Assembly (NCBI GenBank): GCA_004764695.1
Contig: SMSO01000032.1
Location: 4,074,983 to 4,138,982, forward strand
Reading direction: 5' to 3'
DNA: 64,000 bases
Source of the DNA: Schizochytrium sp. TIO01
Lineage: Eukaryota; Sar; Bigyra; Thraustochytrida; Thraustochytriidae
The position numbers and the translations under genes were made by a program. Below are positions 1-11,736 of the stretch, in pieces. Position 1 is the stretch's first letter. Every line of letters starts with the position of its first letter. The notes beneath the pieces are model-generated. The model searched no databases. It was not told the origin of the DNA and saw only the letters and a program-made list of their open reading frames with translations.

Positions 1-1788
1 TCGGCTTTGCTAAAGAGAAACAATCTGTTTTTATTTATTTAAAAAAAAAAAAAAGAATTCGAAAATGTTAAAATATTTTTATTTTTTTTAAAACAAGAGA
101 GAGAGAAAAACACTGCTATAGTGGAGATAGATATAAGAAGCACAAATTGAAGGAAACTTGAAGACTATGAGAAGATTGGCGTCAAGGAATGTTGAATTAC
201 GGAGCCGACGGTTTAAAAGGAAAGTTCTTTCGCGCTGTTCCTCGGCGCTATTGAGATCTCTCAGCGTCTTTCCTAATTTTCGTTTTTGCCCCCTTTTCAA
301 TCTCATATCTGATTTAATTTAAAAAAAGAATCCGTTGCTTGGGTTTAGAAGAGCTCGGGTTGATAAACCGTGGCAATAAGCGGAAGTTGTTTCAAAAAGC
401 CTCTCTCTCTCGCTCCAGAGAATGCCTCCTCCTCAAAGCATAGCGCTCCGTCGAGGAACCTGTGCCATCATCATAGTCAATTCATCGTTTCAGTCTTTCC
501 GCCTCAAGTTGAGATCAACCTCTACCTTTATATTATTATTTTATTATTATTATTAAAAAGAGAGCTTCTGTATTCTCCTCTATAGCCATTTCACCAACAA
601 AGCAATTTAAAAAAACAAAAACACAATATGAAAACTAAACAAGTGAAAAGCAAAAAAATGCAACGTAGTCGTAGAATAAGAGGGGGTTAAAACTAGGTAC
701 CGGAAGTTCGAAGGCCCAGCTATTTCCAGGCGATTGAGTGCCTTCCTCTGTTTCCCTGACGACGAAGAAGAAGACCAATGCAAGAAAGAACGAACGAGGG
801 CTCAATCCGCCTTTTACCCGCCTCGCCTTCGAAGTTACAACCCTCAGCCGCTCGAAAAGGTGACCAGTAGACTAGCTAGCTCTTCTTGCTTGCTCTTCGT
901 CCTACCCGCCCAGTCCAAACTTTCGCCGCTGTTATGATGGCCAATGGTTGTTAAAAATCGAGCGGCGTTCTTCAGGGCTGAGGCCCAACAGAACAGCCAG
1001 AGAACAGACGACGAGGCCCAAGCAGGGGCGCTATACGAACAAGGAACAGCACCTCAGAGGCAGCTAACCGTATGAGTTTTTCTTTAGTTTCTTAGTTTCT
1101 TAGTTTTTTAGTTTTTAGTTTTTTGTTTTTCAAGGTTTCTTCATATTCATAAGAGCGATGTGCGCAATTGGCGGTTCGGGATCTTCTTTTGAAACGACTG
1201 TAGACTGCAGCGTCGCACTTCGTTTGTGCCCAGCTCGCGGCACAGAGGCCGAACAGACGGAAGCCGACGCTTCTGTGTATGTACATCGCGGTCCTTGCCG
1301 ATTTGAGGGGTAGCTAGCTTCGAGTAGGCTCGGATGGTCTTGCAAACTTGACTGACCTGGCTCTAGTTCGATCTCTGAAAGCCGCCGAGGGCTTTTACTC
1401 TTTTAAAAAAGAAAGGGCTATCAAATTCTTCAAGTATTTTTCATCGAATTGAATGTTTTAAAGCTGTTTTAAATATAAGTTTTTCAATTAAATCGTAGAA
1501 ATATTCACAAAAATGTGAATCTATCGAGGCTATCGACGACTCAGGGAAAACCTTGGCTTTTTACCGCCTCACGTTATCATAACACCTGCCTGGTGTTGCC
1601 ATGATGCCAACTCGACGGTCGGCGGCGTCGAGTCTTCAGAGACTATCGACCTCGGTCTTGCTATGATGGCATTTATGACGCGCGCGAAGAATACCGCGAA
1701 GTGTCGAGGTCCTTACAATGAATATGTAGGTACGTATTTGCCTAATATGGACGGGTATGTGCGAGCGCTTGATCTAATTAAAATGAAG

Positions 1789-1830
1789 ATTAAAATTAAG
1801 ATTAAAATTAAGATTAAATTAAAATTAAAG
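1789..1830. repeat. ATTAAA/ATTAAG microsatellite
   Basis: Tandem six-base units alternating ATTAAA and ATTAAG, visible directly. It lies in gene-free DNA. Confidence 0.8.
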
Positions 1831-2023
1831 AAGAAGTGCTCGGGACTCGGATTCCTCGCATTTCAAGATTGCGAAGACGGATTGCTTCAGGAGCTGTAGA
1901 ACTTGTCTCGCTGCTTGAGCATTTCCTCTGGCAGCCCCACATAACGCGCTGGTTTCCTTGCGCGAGGAGGGAAGGCGAGGTCTGGAGATTAGTTCTTGAA
2001 ACTGCAGCCGTGGTCTGGGCAGC

Positions 2024-2043
2024 AGCTAGCTAGCTAGCTAGCT
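2024..2043. repeat. AGCT tetranucleotide repeat
   Basis: About five tandem copies of AGCT, a self-complementary unit that can fold back on itself. Confidence 0.85.
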
Positions 2044-2396
2044 CCCGGATCGCCGACTCTGCGGCTGATCGCTGTACCCCGAAAGCGAATTAACGCGAGG
2101 CTAGATTTATTTATTTTTATTCATTCAATACCTTCGAGGCAATCGTTGCTGGCGATTCCTCGAAAGCAAAGGTCGCACAGGCTTACGATCCGCGAAGAAC
2201 CGAACGATCGCAGACACATTCATTTCTTGGCGAGCAGAATGGCAATCTTCTTCACTGGCCCCGAGCAGTTCTGCGAAGCGCAATGGACGCAGAACCCATC
2301 GAATGCGATGTCTCAGATCGACAGGATTGATTGAATTCTGATTGAATTCGGTGTAGAGTGAGCTGGCGTTTTGACGCGTGTCGCGGCGAAGAAAGC

Positions 2397-2412
2397 CCTT
2401 GGAATTCCAAGG
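2397..2412. repeat. 16-bp perfect palindrome with GGAATTCC core
   Basis: CCTTGGAATTCCAAGG reads the same on both strands. It lies in gene-free DNA, with no gene nearby to relate it to. It shares its GGAATTCC core with the longer palindrome upstream of the histidine gene at 18052-18069. Confidence 0.7.
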
Positions 2413-5400
2413 CCACATCAAATCAAACCTTGCCCTGCTTGCTTGCTTGTGGGCTTCTCCGTGGAATTCGACCTGGGCCTGTGCCCGAGCAGAGAGTCTC
2501 TCCGCTCCGCTGCCGCGAGACAGAGGACCTCGTCAATGCCGAGAGAACCAGCTCAACGTACTGACCACGGCGACAAATGAAATGCAGTCGAGCGAGCTGG
2601 GCAGTGAAGAGTCGCCGCCACTTGGATCAGTTCTGTGTTTTGGTATTTCATTTTATTGTTTAGAGAAAGAGACGCGAGGCTTGGCTTCCTTTTTAGCGAG
2701 TTTTGGGTGAGAAGGCGTGTCTGTCTGTGATTGGGATTCTGCGAAGCGCAGCGCAGTTCTGGCCTGGGGCGTTCGTAGGTCGGCACTTCATAGCAGGGTC
2801 AGGGCTTTACAAGAACTGTTTGATGAGTTCGAGCTTCACTCAAAACGATCGCAAGTACTGACTAGTATATTTCATATTCCTTCTGTTTTTGTAAGCATTA
2901 CTATTATTTTAATTAAAACAAGGTATTATTTCTTAGTTTAGATTAAATTATTTATTTTAAAATAATCCAGAGGAAAAGAAAGCAATTTGTTTCAATTGAA
3001 AAAAGAGAAAGAAAAATAGAAACTTGAGCAATCGCTCGTTTCTCGGCAATGCTTGCGCCAGAACTTCTGCACAATGCAACAGCTTAACCGAGGAAGCATC
3101 TTCAGAAAGAGCGATCAAATGGGCTGGTTGATGACCCGTATTCTAGGATCCAGTCCGCCGCGCACAGCGAGCGTCCGTTCAGACATTTTGCCATTAATCA
3201 ATATCAGCGCCGGCACCTATAATTTATAACCTAACCTAGTCTGCCAATCATTTACAATCTTTCATCTACGGTCAACGCAAACCTAAGTATGGCTCCATCT
3301 GTTTATTGTAAATTAACATGAATTAAAGTGGGTATTTAGCATGCGTTACAGCCAAGCTTCATCTTCTCTTGCCACCATTACCGTGCTTTATCTGAGCTTC
3401 TTGCATTTTATTCTAAGATGGCTTTGAACGACTCGAGAATTTGACCGCAACGCAAGCAGATTTCTTGGGTTCACTGCCGCAGGACATTATTAGTCCACAG
3501 GGAAATGAGTGGAAGTGCTGACATGGCCATGAAAAACCACAGCTTCGCAAAGCTCTTAAGTCTTACATTACTGCTCGCTTGTCCATTGTTCTACTAGCAG
3601 ATCGTTGAAACTGCTTGAGCTGCATGGCAACTCTTTGGGTCTGAGCAATCAATCTTTGGCAAGCACCCGCGTGAATTAGCGATGTCTGTCGTGTCTCATT
3701 TCATGCAAACTGGAATTATTCGGTTGTTAATTCCATGAGAAAACTCGAGTGGGAGATCAACATTGAATAGGACATGCGACGTGCATTCCGATGAGATTTC
3801 ATACCAAAGCTTCTCCTTCTTCTGGAAATTAACATTCCCAACTAAAAATCAAAACCATCATCAAATATTTAGTCTCAAAATTTCCACGTACGGGCCGTCC
3901 ATCGTGGGCCACGCTAGATAAAAAACTAAAGTCTAAGCAGTTCAGAAAGGCTGCTTCAAGGTTGGCGTCAAGATAACCTCGATGTGGATACAGATGTGCC
4001 CCATTCGGCATTATTTGTGAGAAGTCCACGAGGTCTCCAGCTTTTAAGTCATTAGATCGAATATCCCAAACTATGAGGTGTTTGTACTCTCTACATCGCT
4101 ACAACCAAACACAGGAAAGAAGTACGATCTTGGCTGGAGATAGTTGCAACTTGTGACTTAATCAACAAGACAGAGAATCCAGTTTTTCAGAACCATCACT
4201 TGGAGAAGATAATTAATTCATGGTCTTCGCGGGCTGACGCTTTGTATCTGCCTGTTTTCTTACACAATAATTATCAAGGATCTGCATGGACTCAAACACC
4301 GTGGACCACTACCTCAACTAAAAGAAGGAGTGTACGTGGACACGTTTCGCTGATGAGTGTTATGCCAAGATCAAACTCTACAGCATCCAGCACTTCTCGG
4401 TGCCCTGTGAATGAAAAATCATGATGAACTCGAATCCGAGTCGAACTGGATAAATTTAGCTCTCCGTAAATGGCTGAGCTTTAGAAGATGGATCTCTTGC
4501 AAGGCCACGAGATGAATCAGTGAAGCATCCAATCTCATGTCATGAGTTGGTTCACTATCTCTTGCATTTGAGCTCTTTCTTCAATCTTGGAGAGGCCATC
4601 AACGCCTAATCGTGAAAACTTAAGAAGAGAATATCATTCATAATTGATTGGTCTTGTTGGAATGCCGATTCCTGAGATCGACAAAAGTGTCGCCCGACCG
4701 ACGAACTCACCGAACAGCATTAGACCCAATCGACTCAATACGCATTCCACCTCTGTAAATGCACCTCCAGCTAGCAAGTGCTCAAAGTGAGAGGTTGGCG
4801 GACTTCATCGCGGAGAGATTGAGCTGCGCTGAAAAGCTAGCTCGCGGGGCAAGCCCTTCAACGTCAGAACAAACCAAAGAAAGCGCTGGGGCTTTCTTCT
4901 TCTACGTGGCTACCTCAAGAAAAGAAAAAAATGGAGTGCTACCTACTCTCTTAATGTAATGTACGTAGAGTCTTTTTTTCAATTTTTTAGATTGCAAGTG
5001 CGTGCATCTTCCTAAGTGCGTCTATTCTTCTCTGCTTGCCTCTTTCTATAGATACGTATCATCATCGCATGGCAACAGCTCAAAAGCACGCCAAAGAAAA
5101 GCTGATGACGTAGCAATAGCCAATTTATGCCAATCTCCATCCAGGTCGCAACTTATCTGACTTCTTAACTCAAGCCGACTCCTGAAACTTGAAAATATTC
5201 CATTTTTTAATACTGTGTTTTTATTTTTGGTTTTCATTTTATAATTTAAAACCAAGAAAACTTTCAAACAACTATATTGAACAGTGAGCATAACACTCAG
5301 CTATTGACTCCTAAGTATCCACGGGGATCATCAGCAGAACGAAAGGACGGGGACTAGACCAGTACGTCCTCTCTGCGTCCGAGGAAGCTCTCTTGGATGT

Positions 5401-5755
5401 GGTGAAAGAAACGAACGGAAGGCGTCTGAACCTATAGCGTTATTTACAGTACGCGAGGCCGCAAAAGACGTGGTCAGTAGCGCGTTCCTTCTACTAATTG
5501 GCAGAAACCACGCGTCCTTCGGCCGCCCTCAAAGCTTTTCTGAAACGATTTTCTTTATTTCTGTCATTTATTCACATAAGTCCTCTCGTGTCATGGTCTC
5601 CTCAACATTTTGCCTGAACTCGAAACCCGAAGTACTCGGAGTCTGCCCAGTGTTCTGTTCCATCCATTCTGTTCTGTTGCTTTTCCTCCTCATCCTTTCG
5701 AAATGATTCAACCTTTAATGTTTTATATTGTTCTTCTTTTTATTATTATTGTCAC

Positions 5756-5756
<1 letters not shown>

Positions 5757-5795
<39 letters not shown>
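5757..5795. repeat. ATT trinucleotide microsatellite
   Basis: About thirteen tandem ATT units, directly visible, in gene-free DNA. Confidence 0.9.
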
Positions 5796-8661
5796 GAAGA
5801 AGAAGGGGCCTACCTACCTGTTCTGTTTTGTTCTTTTAAATTAAAAAATAAACTATTAAAATAATTTTATAGAGTTCCTCTCCGAACGACTGAGGGGGGC
5901 GGGAAGGGGAGTGAAAGGGGGACGAGGGCGGGCAGAGAGTCCATTCACACATTTGCAGAGAGAAGTAGTAATGGACAACGTATGAAAAACGAAGAAATAG
6001 AATTGTCTGCAATGCCTTCCCTGTAAGGAGAAATGGACGGGGATCATTTCTTGGGTAGCTAGCAATGGCAGAACTATGAAAAGGACCAAACACGCCAGTT
6101 TCCATCTCGATCTCCAAAGGCAAAGCATTTATGCATTTTGCCATGACTCATTTTCGCAGCTCTGAAAGGGAATATGCCTTTAATATTTTTTTTAAAAAAG
6201 AATTATAATTTTTTATTTTCATAAAGAAATAAGAAAATAGCCTTCAATCTTTCTACTGTCAGAACACGAATAAAAGAACTCATGCCACGCAAACGACCAA
6301 GCTCAGAGACCGTTTCTCTGCTCAATCGATGTGAAAAGAACCCGGGACGGCGCGTGTAAAGGCCCGTGCAAACCCACGACCTGTCGGGCGCCAGCCTGGC
6401 CTCGCTTAGGGACAAAATGCAGAGCTATCTACGGTTCTTGGACCTTTGGCTGGAGTCTTTGGGGCATTTGTTCAATGGCCTTTTGAGGATGAAAACTATG
6501 ACCTTCTTCTTTACCTCCTCTCAGGTGTTCCCTTCTTACCATATGTTCTCTAATAAGCAAAGAACGGGCATCGATTTCTTTCTTTCCTCATCTCTCATGT
6601 ACGGATGGTATCGACTAAGAAGAAGAACCGCTGCACCACTTGAAATTTGTCTGCAAGAAGGGAAATATAGTCAAAGCAGCTCTCTCTGGACCGTTTGGAG
6701 GCGCCTTTCAACTCCTTTGACTTCGCCGTTTAATGCTAGTTCTGGGAAACCAAACAGCTGTGAGGGTAGAGTTTAACGAAGACCACTGCTTTCTTGAAAA
6801 TTAGAAATCAATCCATCAGTGTGCTTGCTTGCTATAAGTCACCTGTTATGTAAAACACTAAAAGGCACGCATGCACGAACACTTTCAAATAGTTTCTTCA
6901 AGGTGAAAAATATAAATCTTAAAATAAACTTGAACTAGCTTTGAAAATTGATCCTCTCTCGCTTTCATTACGGGAGCAGAGACTCGGAAGCCGAGAGCCC
7001 GAACGGCTTAAACTTTCGATTGGCCCGCTATAATCCACGAAGCTTCACGCATCAACAAGGTTTTCAGAATTTCAGAGATCGTGTCCGTTTATGGACTCTG
7101 GGTTTTGATTGAGATACTTTAGACTGGCAGGTACTTACTTTAGTCTCCAGAACCGAATTGAGCCACGGATCTACAGGGTACGTGGTACTGTCATACTATG
7201 ATGTCAAAACATCTTGAGATAGCTGGCGATAAGTTCTATGGGTTGGCAATATTGATCAGATGAGGACATTGGCTCTCGATGTCGCCGATTTCTTCACTTT
7301 CGACCGTTCCCAAAGGACCATGCACTGCCTCTGGAGCTCTGCACGTCGGATTAGAGTCTCTTCTGAGAATGATGTCTGCAATCAAAGATTGCCTTCTTCT
7401 TCACTTCTTTCGAGTTCAATCAATCAATCGAAAGGAACTAAAACTAGTTTTATTTAATTGAGAAACAAGTTCTATTTATTTTAATCACAAAACATCAGAC
7501 AGAAGAAATAATGGAGTAGAACATTTGTTTATTGATGTGTAGGAGAGAGAGAGAGGGAGAGCCTTCTCCGATGAACCTCTGAAAAAGAAAAGAAAAAAAG
7601 AAAAGAAAAAGAAGTGATTTACAGTGCAGCACAAGTGTAGATGGGTATATGAATGAGTATGGAGCGGCATGAACTAACTACAGGCACGTACGCGACGAAG
7701 AAACCAATCATTGGCAGTGCCTGCACACAGCTTTTGAACAAAAATTGATGAAAAGGTCCAAGAACTTGGAGCAGAGAACGGAAGAAAGCTACCTACTTAC
7801 TTACTTGTTGGCGGCCTGAACTCCTTCCTCCTCCTCCGTTCATCTTTCTTCCTCCTTTCTCCATCTTTGAAAGTGCTTTATCCTGCTATCTGAAAACAAA
7901 GTCATCTCTCTTTCTCTTCATTAAATTGAAACTCTTTCGAGTCCTTTCTTTAACTTTCATCATTAAAAATAAATAAAATAAAATATATGTCTTTTAAAAT
8001 ATTAATAAATGAGGTGTTTCTCTGTTGTTACTTTACTATTTTTGTTTGCAAAAGACCTCCTTCCACTCAATTCAATTCTTGAAATGCAAAAAGCTTTTGT
8101 TTCTTTCATAGTTTAACAAGAAAAGGAGTTTTATCTCGTTAGCAGTCAGGTAGTCGAATTCGTAGTGCACGGTGCCCCGGAGGCGTTCCTTTGGGTCAGT
8201 CATTCCTTCATTCTTCGATCATCGATGATGATTCATTGCATCATTCGACACCGCTCATGAATCATGAATCGCTGACTTTGCGTGAGTTTGGATGTTCTGA
8301 TACGCATTTACCCATTTTCTACGTAGTTTATTTAGTGGATTGATTTGTGGTGAGCCAATCGTCGGTTTTTCGCCAAGTTTTGGAAATGCCGCCTCGTCAA
8401 ACTACGATGGGATGGAAAGTTGCTGTGGTTTTCAGGCATCATCGCCAATTCGATGGAGGTTATTTCGATGGCAAAGCTTTGAGCCTGAGTTTGGCGAAGG
8501 AGTCAGTTATCAGAGAAGGAGCAGAAGAGGTAGGTAGGTATGCGGAATCTATGGTCTAATTCTCTGCCTCTACTTCGAAAGCGAATTCAGTGAGGAACAA
8601 GCGTCAACGAACTCTTCTTTCTCCTTTCTCTCAACTGAAAACAAACAAAACCAACAACACA

Positions 8662-8693
8662 TAATTAATTAATTAATTAAATTAATTAATTAA
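8662..8693. repeat. TTAA tetranucleotide repeat
   Basis: Tandem TTAA units with one interruption, in gene-free DNA. Confidence 0.85.
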
Positions 8694-9044
8694 CAAATAA
8701 AGAGTTTTCTCCTCCTCAAACTTACTTCAAAACATTCTCACCGCTTCCCCAGTCGCTTACCACTTTCCTACCCGCCTCTAGGGACCTGTTCCTCCAAAAC
8801 TTTAATCCTCTTTCCTCCTTTCTCTTCCCGTCGTTGCGAAATAGTGAAAATGCAACAAAAACAAAAAGAAAAAAAGTTAAATAAAAGCTGTAAATCAAAT
8901 TTAATTTTAAATTTAAAGCCCGTAGCAAGTCAGTGCAATTAAATTAATTTTAAACCAGAAGATAACGCGGCAGCTAGTGTAAAGGATAGGAGTGTTTGAA
9001 TAGTGAATGAATATTTAAAACACTCGCCATACTAAGAAGGCGAA

Positions 9045-9082
9045 GAAAGAGAGAAGAGAGAGAAAGAGAGAGAAAGAGAGAG
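9045..9082. repeat. GA-rich purine tract
   Basis: A purine-only GA/GAAA stretch about 0.85 kb upstream of the EDR2_C start codon. It could lie in the promoter or leader of that gene, but nothing in the sequence proves this. Confidence 0.7.
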
Positions 9083-9233
9083 CAGCATCATCTTCGCTCA
9101 CTTTGCATCGTCAGCGATCACCAAACCCCAAACCCCGACCAGGTCAAATCCATTTCTTGGCGACATCAGAAGAGTCTGAGCCCAGCTTGCCCGGATTGAG
9201 CTAATCTGGAGCAGGAGGAGTCAGCAGAGCGAG

Positions 9234-9259
9234 CAAGGCAAGGCAAGGCAAGGCAAGGC
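9234..9259. repeat. CAAGG pentanucleotide repeat
   Basis: Five tandem CAAGG units in the probable leader or promoter region of the gene at 9932. Confidence 0.85.
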
Positions 9260-9931
9260 CAGCGGCGTGAGCAGCGGCTGCAGCACAGCCTCGTCGAGCG
9301 CGAGCGCGGCTAGATCGAGCAGCGATTCGTGATTTTTGAATTCTTTCAAATTTTAGATTCTTTGTCTGTTTCTCTTTCCGTCTGGATAGGGAAGAAGAGG
9401 AAGTAGCAGTTGGCTAGAGACCGCTAGGGATACCGGAAAGGGGCCCGAAGGAGAGAGAGGTGTGCGTAAGCAGCAGCAGAAGCAGCAGAGACGGGTCGAC
9501 GAGCGAGCGAAGGCGTGTGCGAGGGATTGCGCCACGCACACGAGCAGCTAAGTGGGGAACTGCTGGAGATTGCAGACCCAGTGTGTACCGAAGACCGATT
9601 CTGACAACCGCCTCGATAGTTGGAGGCGAGAGTAGTGGCGGTTTGGTATTTTGCCTCAGCCGTCTCCTCTCCTCTCTGGACGCCTGTAATAAACTGGCGA
9701 GCGAGCAAACAGCACGCAAGCAAGCAATAGACTCAATTAGCGCCAGAGTTCCAGTTACATATTGGGATTGTAGAAGTTGGAGGTAGGTACCTACTAGATT
9801 GTAGGAATTCCACGCCACTCCTATCCTCGTTGAAGAGCTGTCGTGAGACTGGAACCCATTCTTTGATCAGCTGGAAAAGCAGGTAATACCTCATCATTCC
9901 TCTTACATCACAAATTCGAGCAACTGGAAAG

Positions 9932-10948
9932 ATGGCGCCTCGTGTTGAAAACGACGTCATCATGCCCGTGAACAACAGCATTGTTGTGCCTGACATGAAG
10001 GAGAACCTCGCCAAGGAGCACAACGTTGAGAATGTTGTTGCCACCCCGGTTCTTGGCAACTCTGACGAGAAGAAGCCTGCCACTGTTGTGAACGCCCAAC
10101 CTTTGGAATTCAAGGAGTGGACTATGCATTTGCCAAAGTTTATCCCGCTCGATAAAGCCTCATCTGACAATGTCGATGAGCTGAAGAACACCTACACGAA
10201 CCCGCCTAGCACTGACTTTCGCGTCCGCGATGTTGGCTACCTCGAAGGAAACAAGAAGACCACCAAGGCCCCGAAGAGGCCTTCCCCGACTTCTGCCTAC
10301 AACATTGTCGGCATTAATGTCTTCCGCTGCCACAAGTCTTTGTCCCACGTCGCAAGCAAGGTTGAGGCCCTGAAACAGTACATGGCAACTCACGGCAACC
10401 AGGACAAGTACGAGGACAGCATGCCCGAGTTCCTTGTTGTGACCTGGATGTTCAAGGCGACTTTCAAGCATGAGTACACCAGCGTCGTTCACCTCTTCCA
10501 GCGCTCCCCAAACTATAAGGTTGGTGACCAGCCTGGATTTGACCGTGCCTACGATAAGTTTGTGCACGGCGATGATGAACTCCGGAAGGGAAAGCTCAAG
10601 TTTGAGTTTAAGGTGCGCGAGGCACCGAATGCTCTTCGCAAGAGCATCAAGATGCTTGGTGGTGAGCGTCCCGTTCTTATTGGCAAGGCTCTCACTACTC
10701 ACTGCTTCGAGGGTCCCAACTATTTTGAGATGGATCAGGACGTCGGATCTAGCTATGTTGCGTCCATGCTCAACTCATCTATTCTCAAGACCAGTGGCAA
10801 GATTGTTGTTGATACATCTTGGCTCGTCGAGGCCCAGGAGGAGGAAGAGCTCCCTGAGCTTCTCCTTGGTGTGGTGCGATGGAACTATGTCAGCCTCGCA
10901 GATGTCTGCATCGAGCTCGACAAGCACTACTTGCCAAAGTCTGCCTAA
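9932..10948 (+). CDS. Stand-alone EDR2_C (DUF1336) domain protein
   Basis: A 338-residue intronless protein. From about residue 98 it follows the EDR2 C-terminal domain: FRVRDVGYLEG and a following KK, then NIVGINVF, then FVHGDD with a lysine-rich stretch, then GPNYFEMDQDVGSS, and finally EEELPELLLGVVRWN. In plant EDR2 proteins this domain follows START and PH domains and is linked to lipid binding and defence signalling; those domains are absent here. The first about 95 residues are not recognised. The start ATG at 9932 has a good context (AAAGATGG). Codon use is strongly biased to C- and G-ending codons, like the histidine, transporter and Rab1 genes, which suggests high expression. It converges on the battenin gene. 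Family assignment is fairly sure; the cellular role is unknown. Confidence 0.82.
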   Translation: MAPRVENDVIMPVNNSIVVPDMKENLAKEHNVENVVATPVLGNSDEKKPATVVNAQPLEFKEWTMHLPKFIPLDKASSDNVDELKNTYTNPPSTDFRVRDVGYLEGNKKTTKAPKRPSPTSAYNIVGINVFRCHKSLSHVASKVEALKQYMATHGNQDKYEDSMPEFLVVTWMFKATFKHEYTSVVHLFQRSPNYKVGDQPGFDRAYDKFVHGDDELRKGKLKFEFKVREAPNALRKSIKMLGGERPVLIGKALTTHCFEGPNYFEMDQDVGSSYVASMLNSSILKTSGKIVVDTSWLVEAQEEEELPELLLGVVRWNYVSLADVCIELDKHYLPKSA

Positions 10949-11736
10949 GCTGGAGTCGGGCATCCAGTGTTAGTCCTTCATCATTTGTTGAGGGAACATT
11001 ATTTTGAAAAACGGCAGAACAGCGCTGATATCGCTTCCCGTCACCCACTTAGACAACCATTTCTATCTTTCGCCATTTTGAAACAGTCGCATATTCATAG
11101 CATAGTCCTCGTTACATTACGATGATTTCTTGCATTAATATTGACGCTACGTTTCAACATCTCCTGTGTCCTTTCATTTGTTTCCTGTCATTCTAGTCCA
11201 TATCATATAGCTGCAGGTTGTTCAGGAAAACCGCACTGTCGTCCTCGTGCTACCCTTTAAAGACCAACCTCGTCTACCCTCTGGAACATACACTGCCTGG
11301 GAACAAGTCAACACGCTATCCTATCTACTCTTTCTCCTATTGCACACTCTCTTTTCACTGCAACGTCTTTTAATGAGGAAACCTGCTCTGGGAACTCGAC
11401 CATATCAAGATCTAATGCTACAGCAGCATTATTACAACATATCTACATCTTCTTCAACGGTAGAGTACATAACATCGATACTGTAATTATTCGTAACAAA
11501 ACACGATATTTCTCACTTATAAAATATACTTGCAACCTCCTACTCAAGTAGTATCCTTTCCACTGGGTTCTTACAACTGACATTGATCGTACGAAGTATG
11601 AAAGTGTCACATCTATTCTTCAACTAAAATCGATGTGGGTTTCCCCCATATGTCTTTTGACTCGCAAGGACACACTGAAAGAGTTTGACTTAAGTAACAA
11701 GGTACATATTTCTTCTAGTTTTTCAAACTTCATTCT
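10949..11736. other. Convergent intergenic region
   Basis: It lies between the 3' ends of the EDR2_C gene and the battenin gene and should hold both 3' untranslated regions. I see no further gene. Confidence 0.6.

Larger units (their letters stand above)
1..9931. other. Gene-free AT-rich region upstream of the EDR2_C gene
   Basis: I see no coding region here that I can support. Open frames are short, overlap each other on both strands, often lack ATG and have low-complexity translations. The DNA holds many simple repeats (listed separately), runs of A and T, and scattered GTAGGTA/TACCTAC motifs. The last kilobase, about 9100-9931, is richer in G and C and probably holds the promoter and 5' untranslated leader of the gene starting at 9932. 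Splice-like GT and AG sites occur there, but none can be proved without transcripts. Confidence 0.6.

Noticed and set aside
6366-6776. 136-codon open frame on the plus strand
   Set aside because: It opens with a non-ATG codon, has no recognisable domain and lies in AT-rich, low-complexity DNA.
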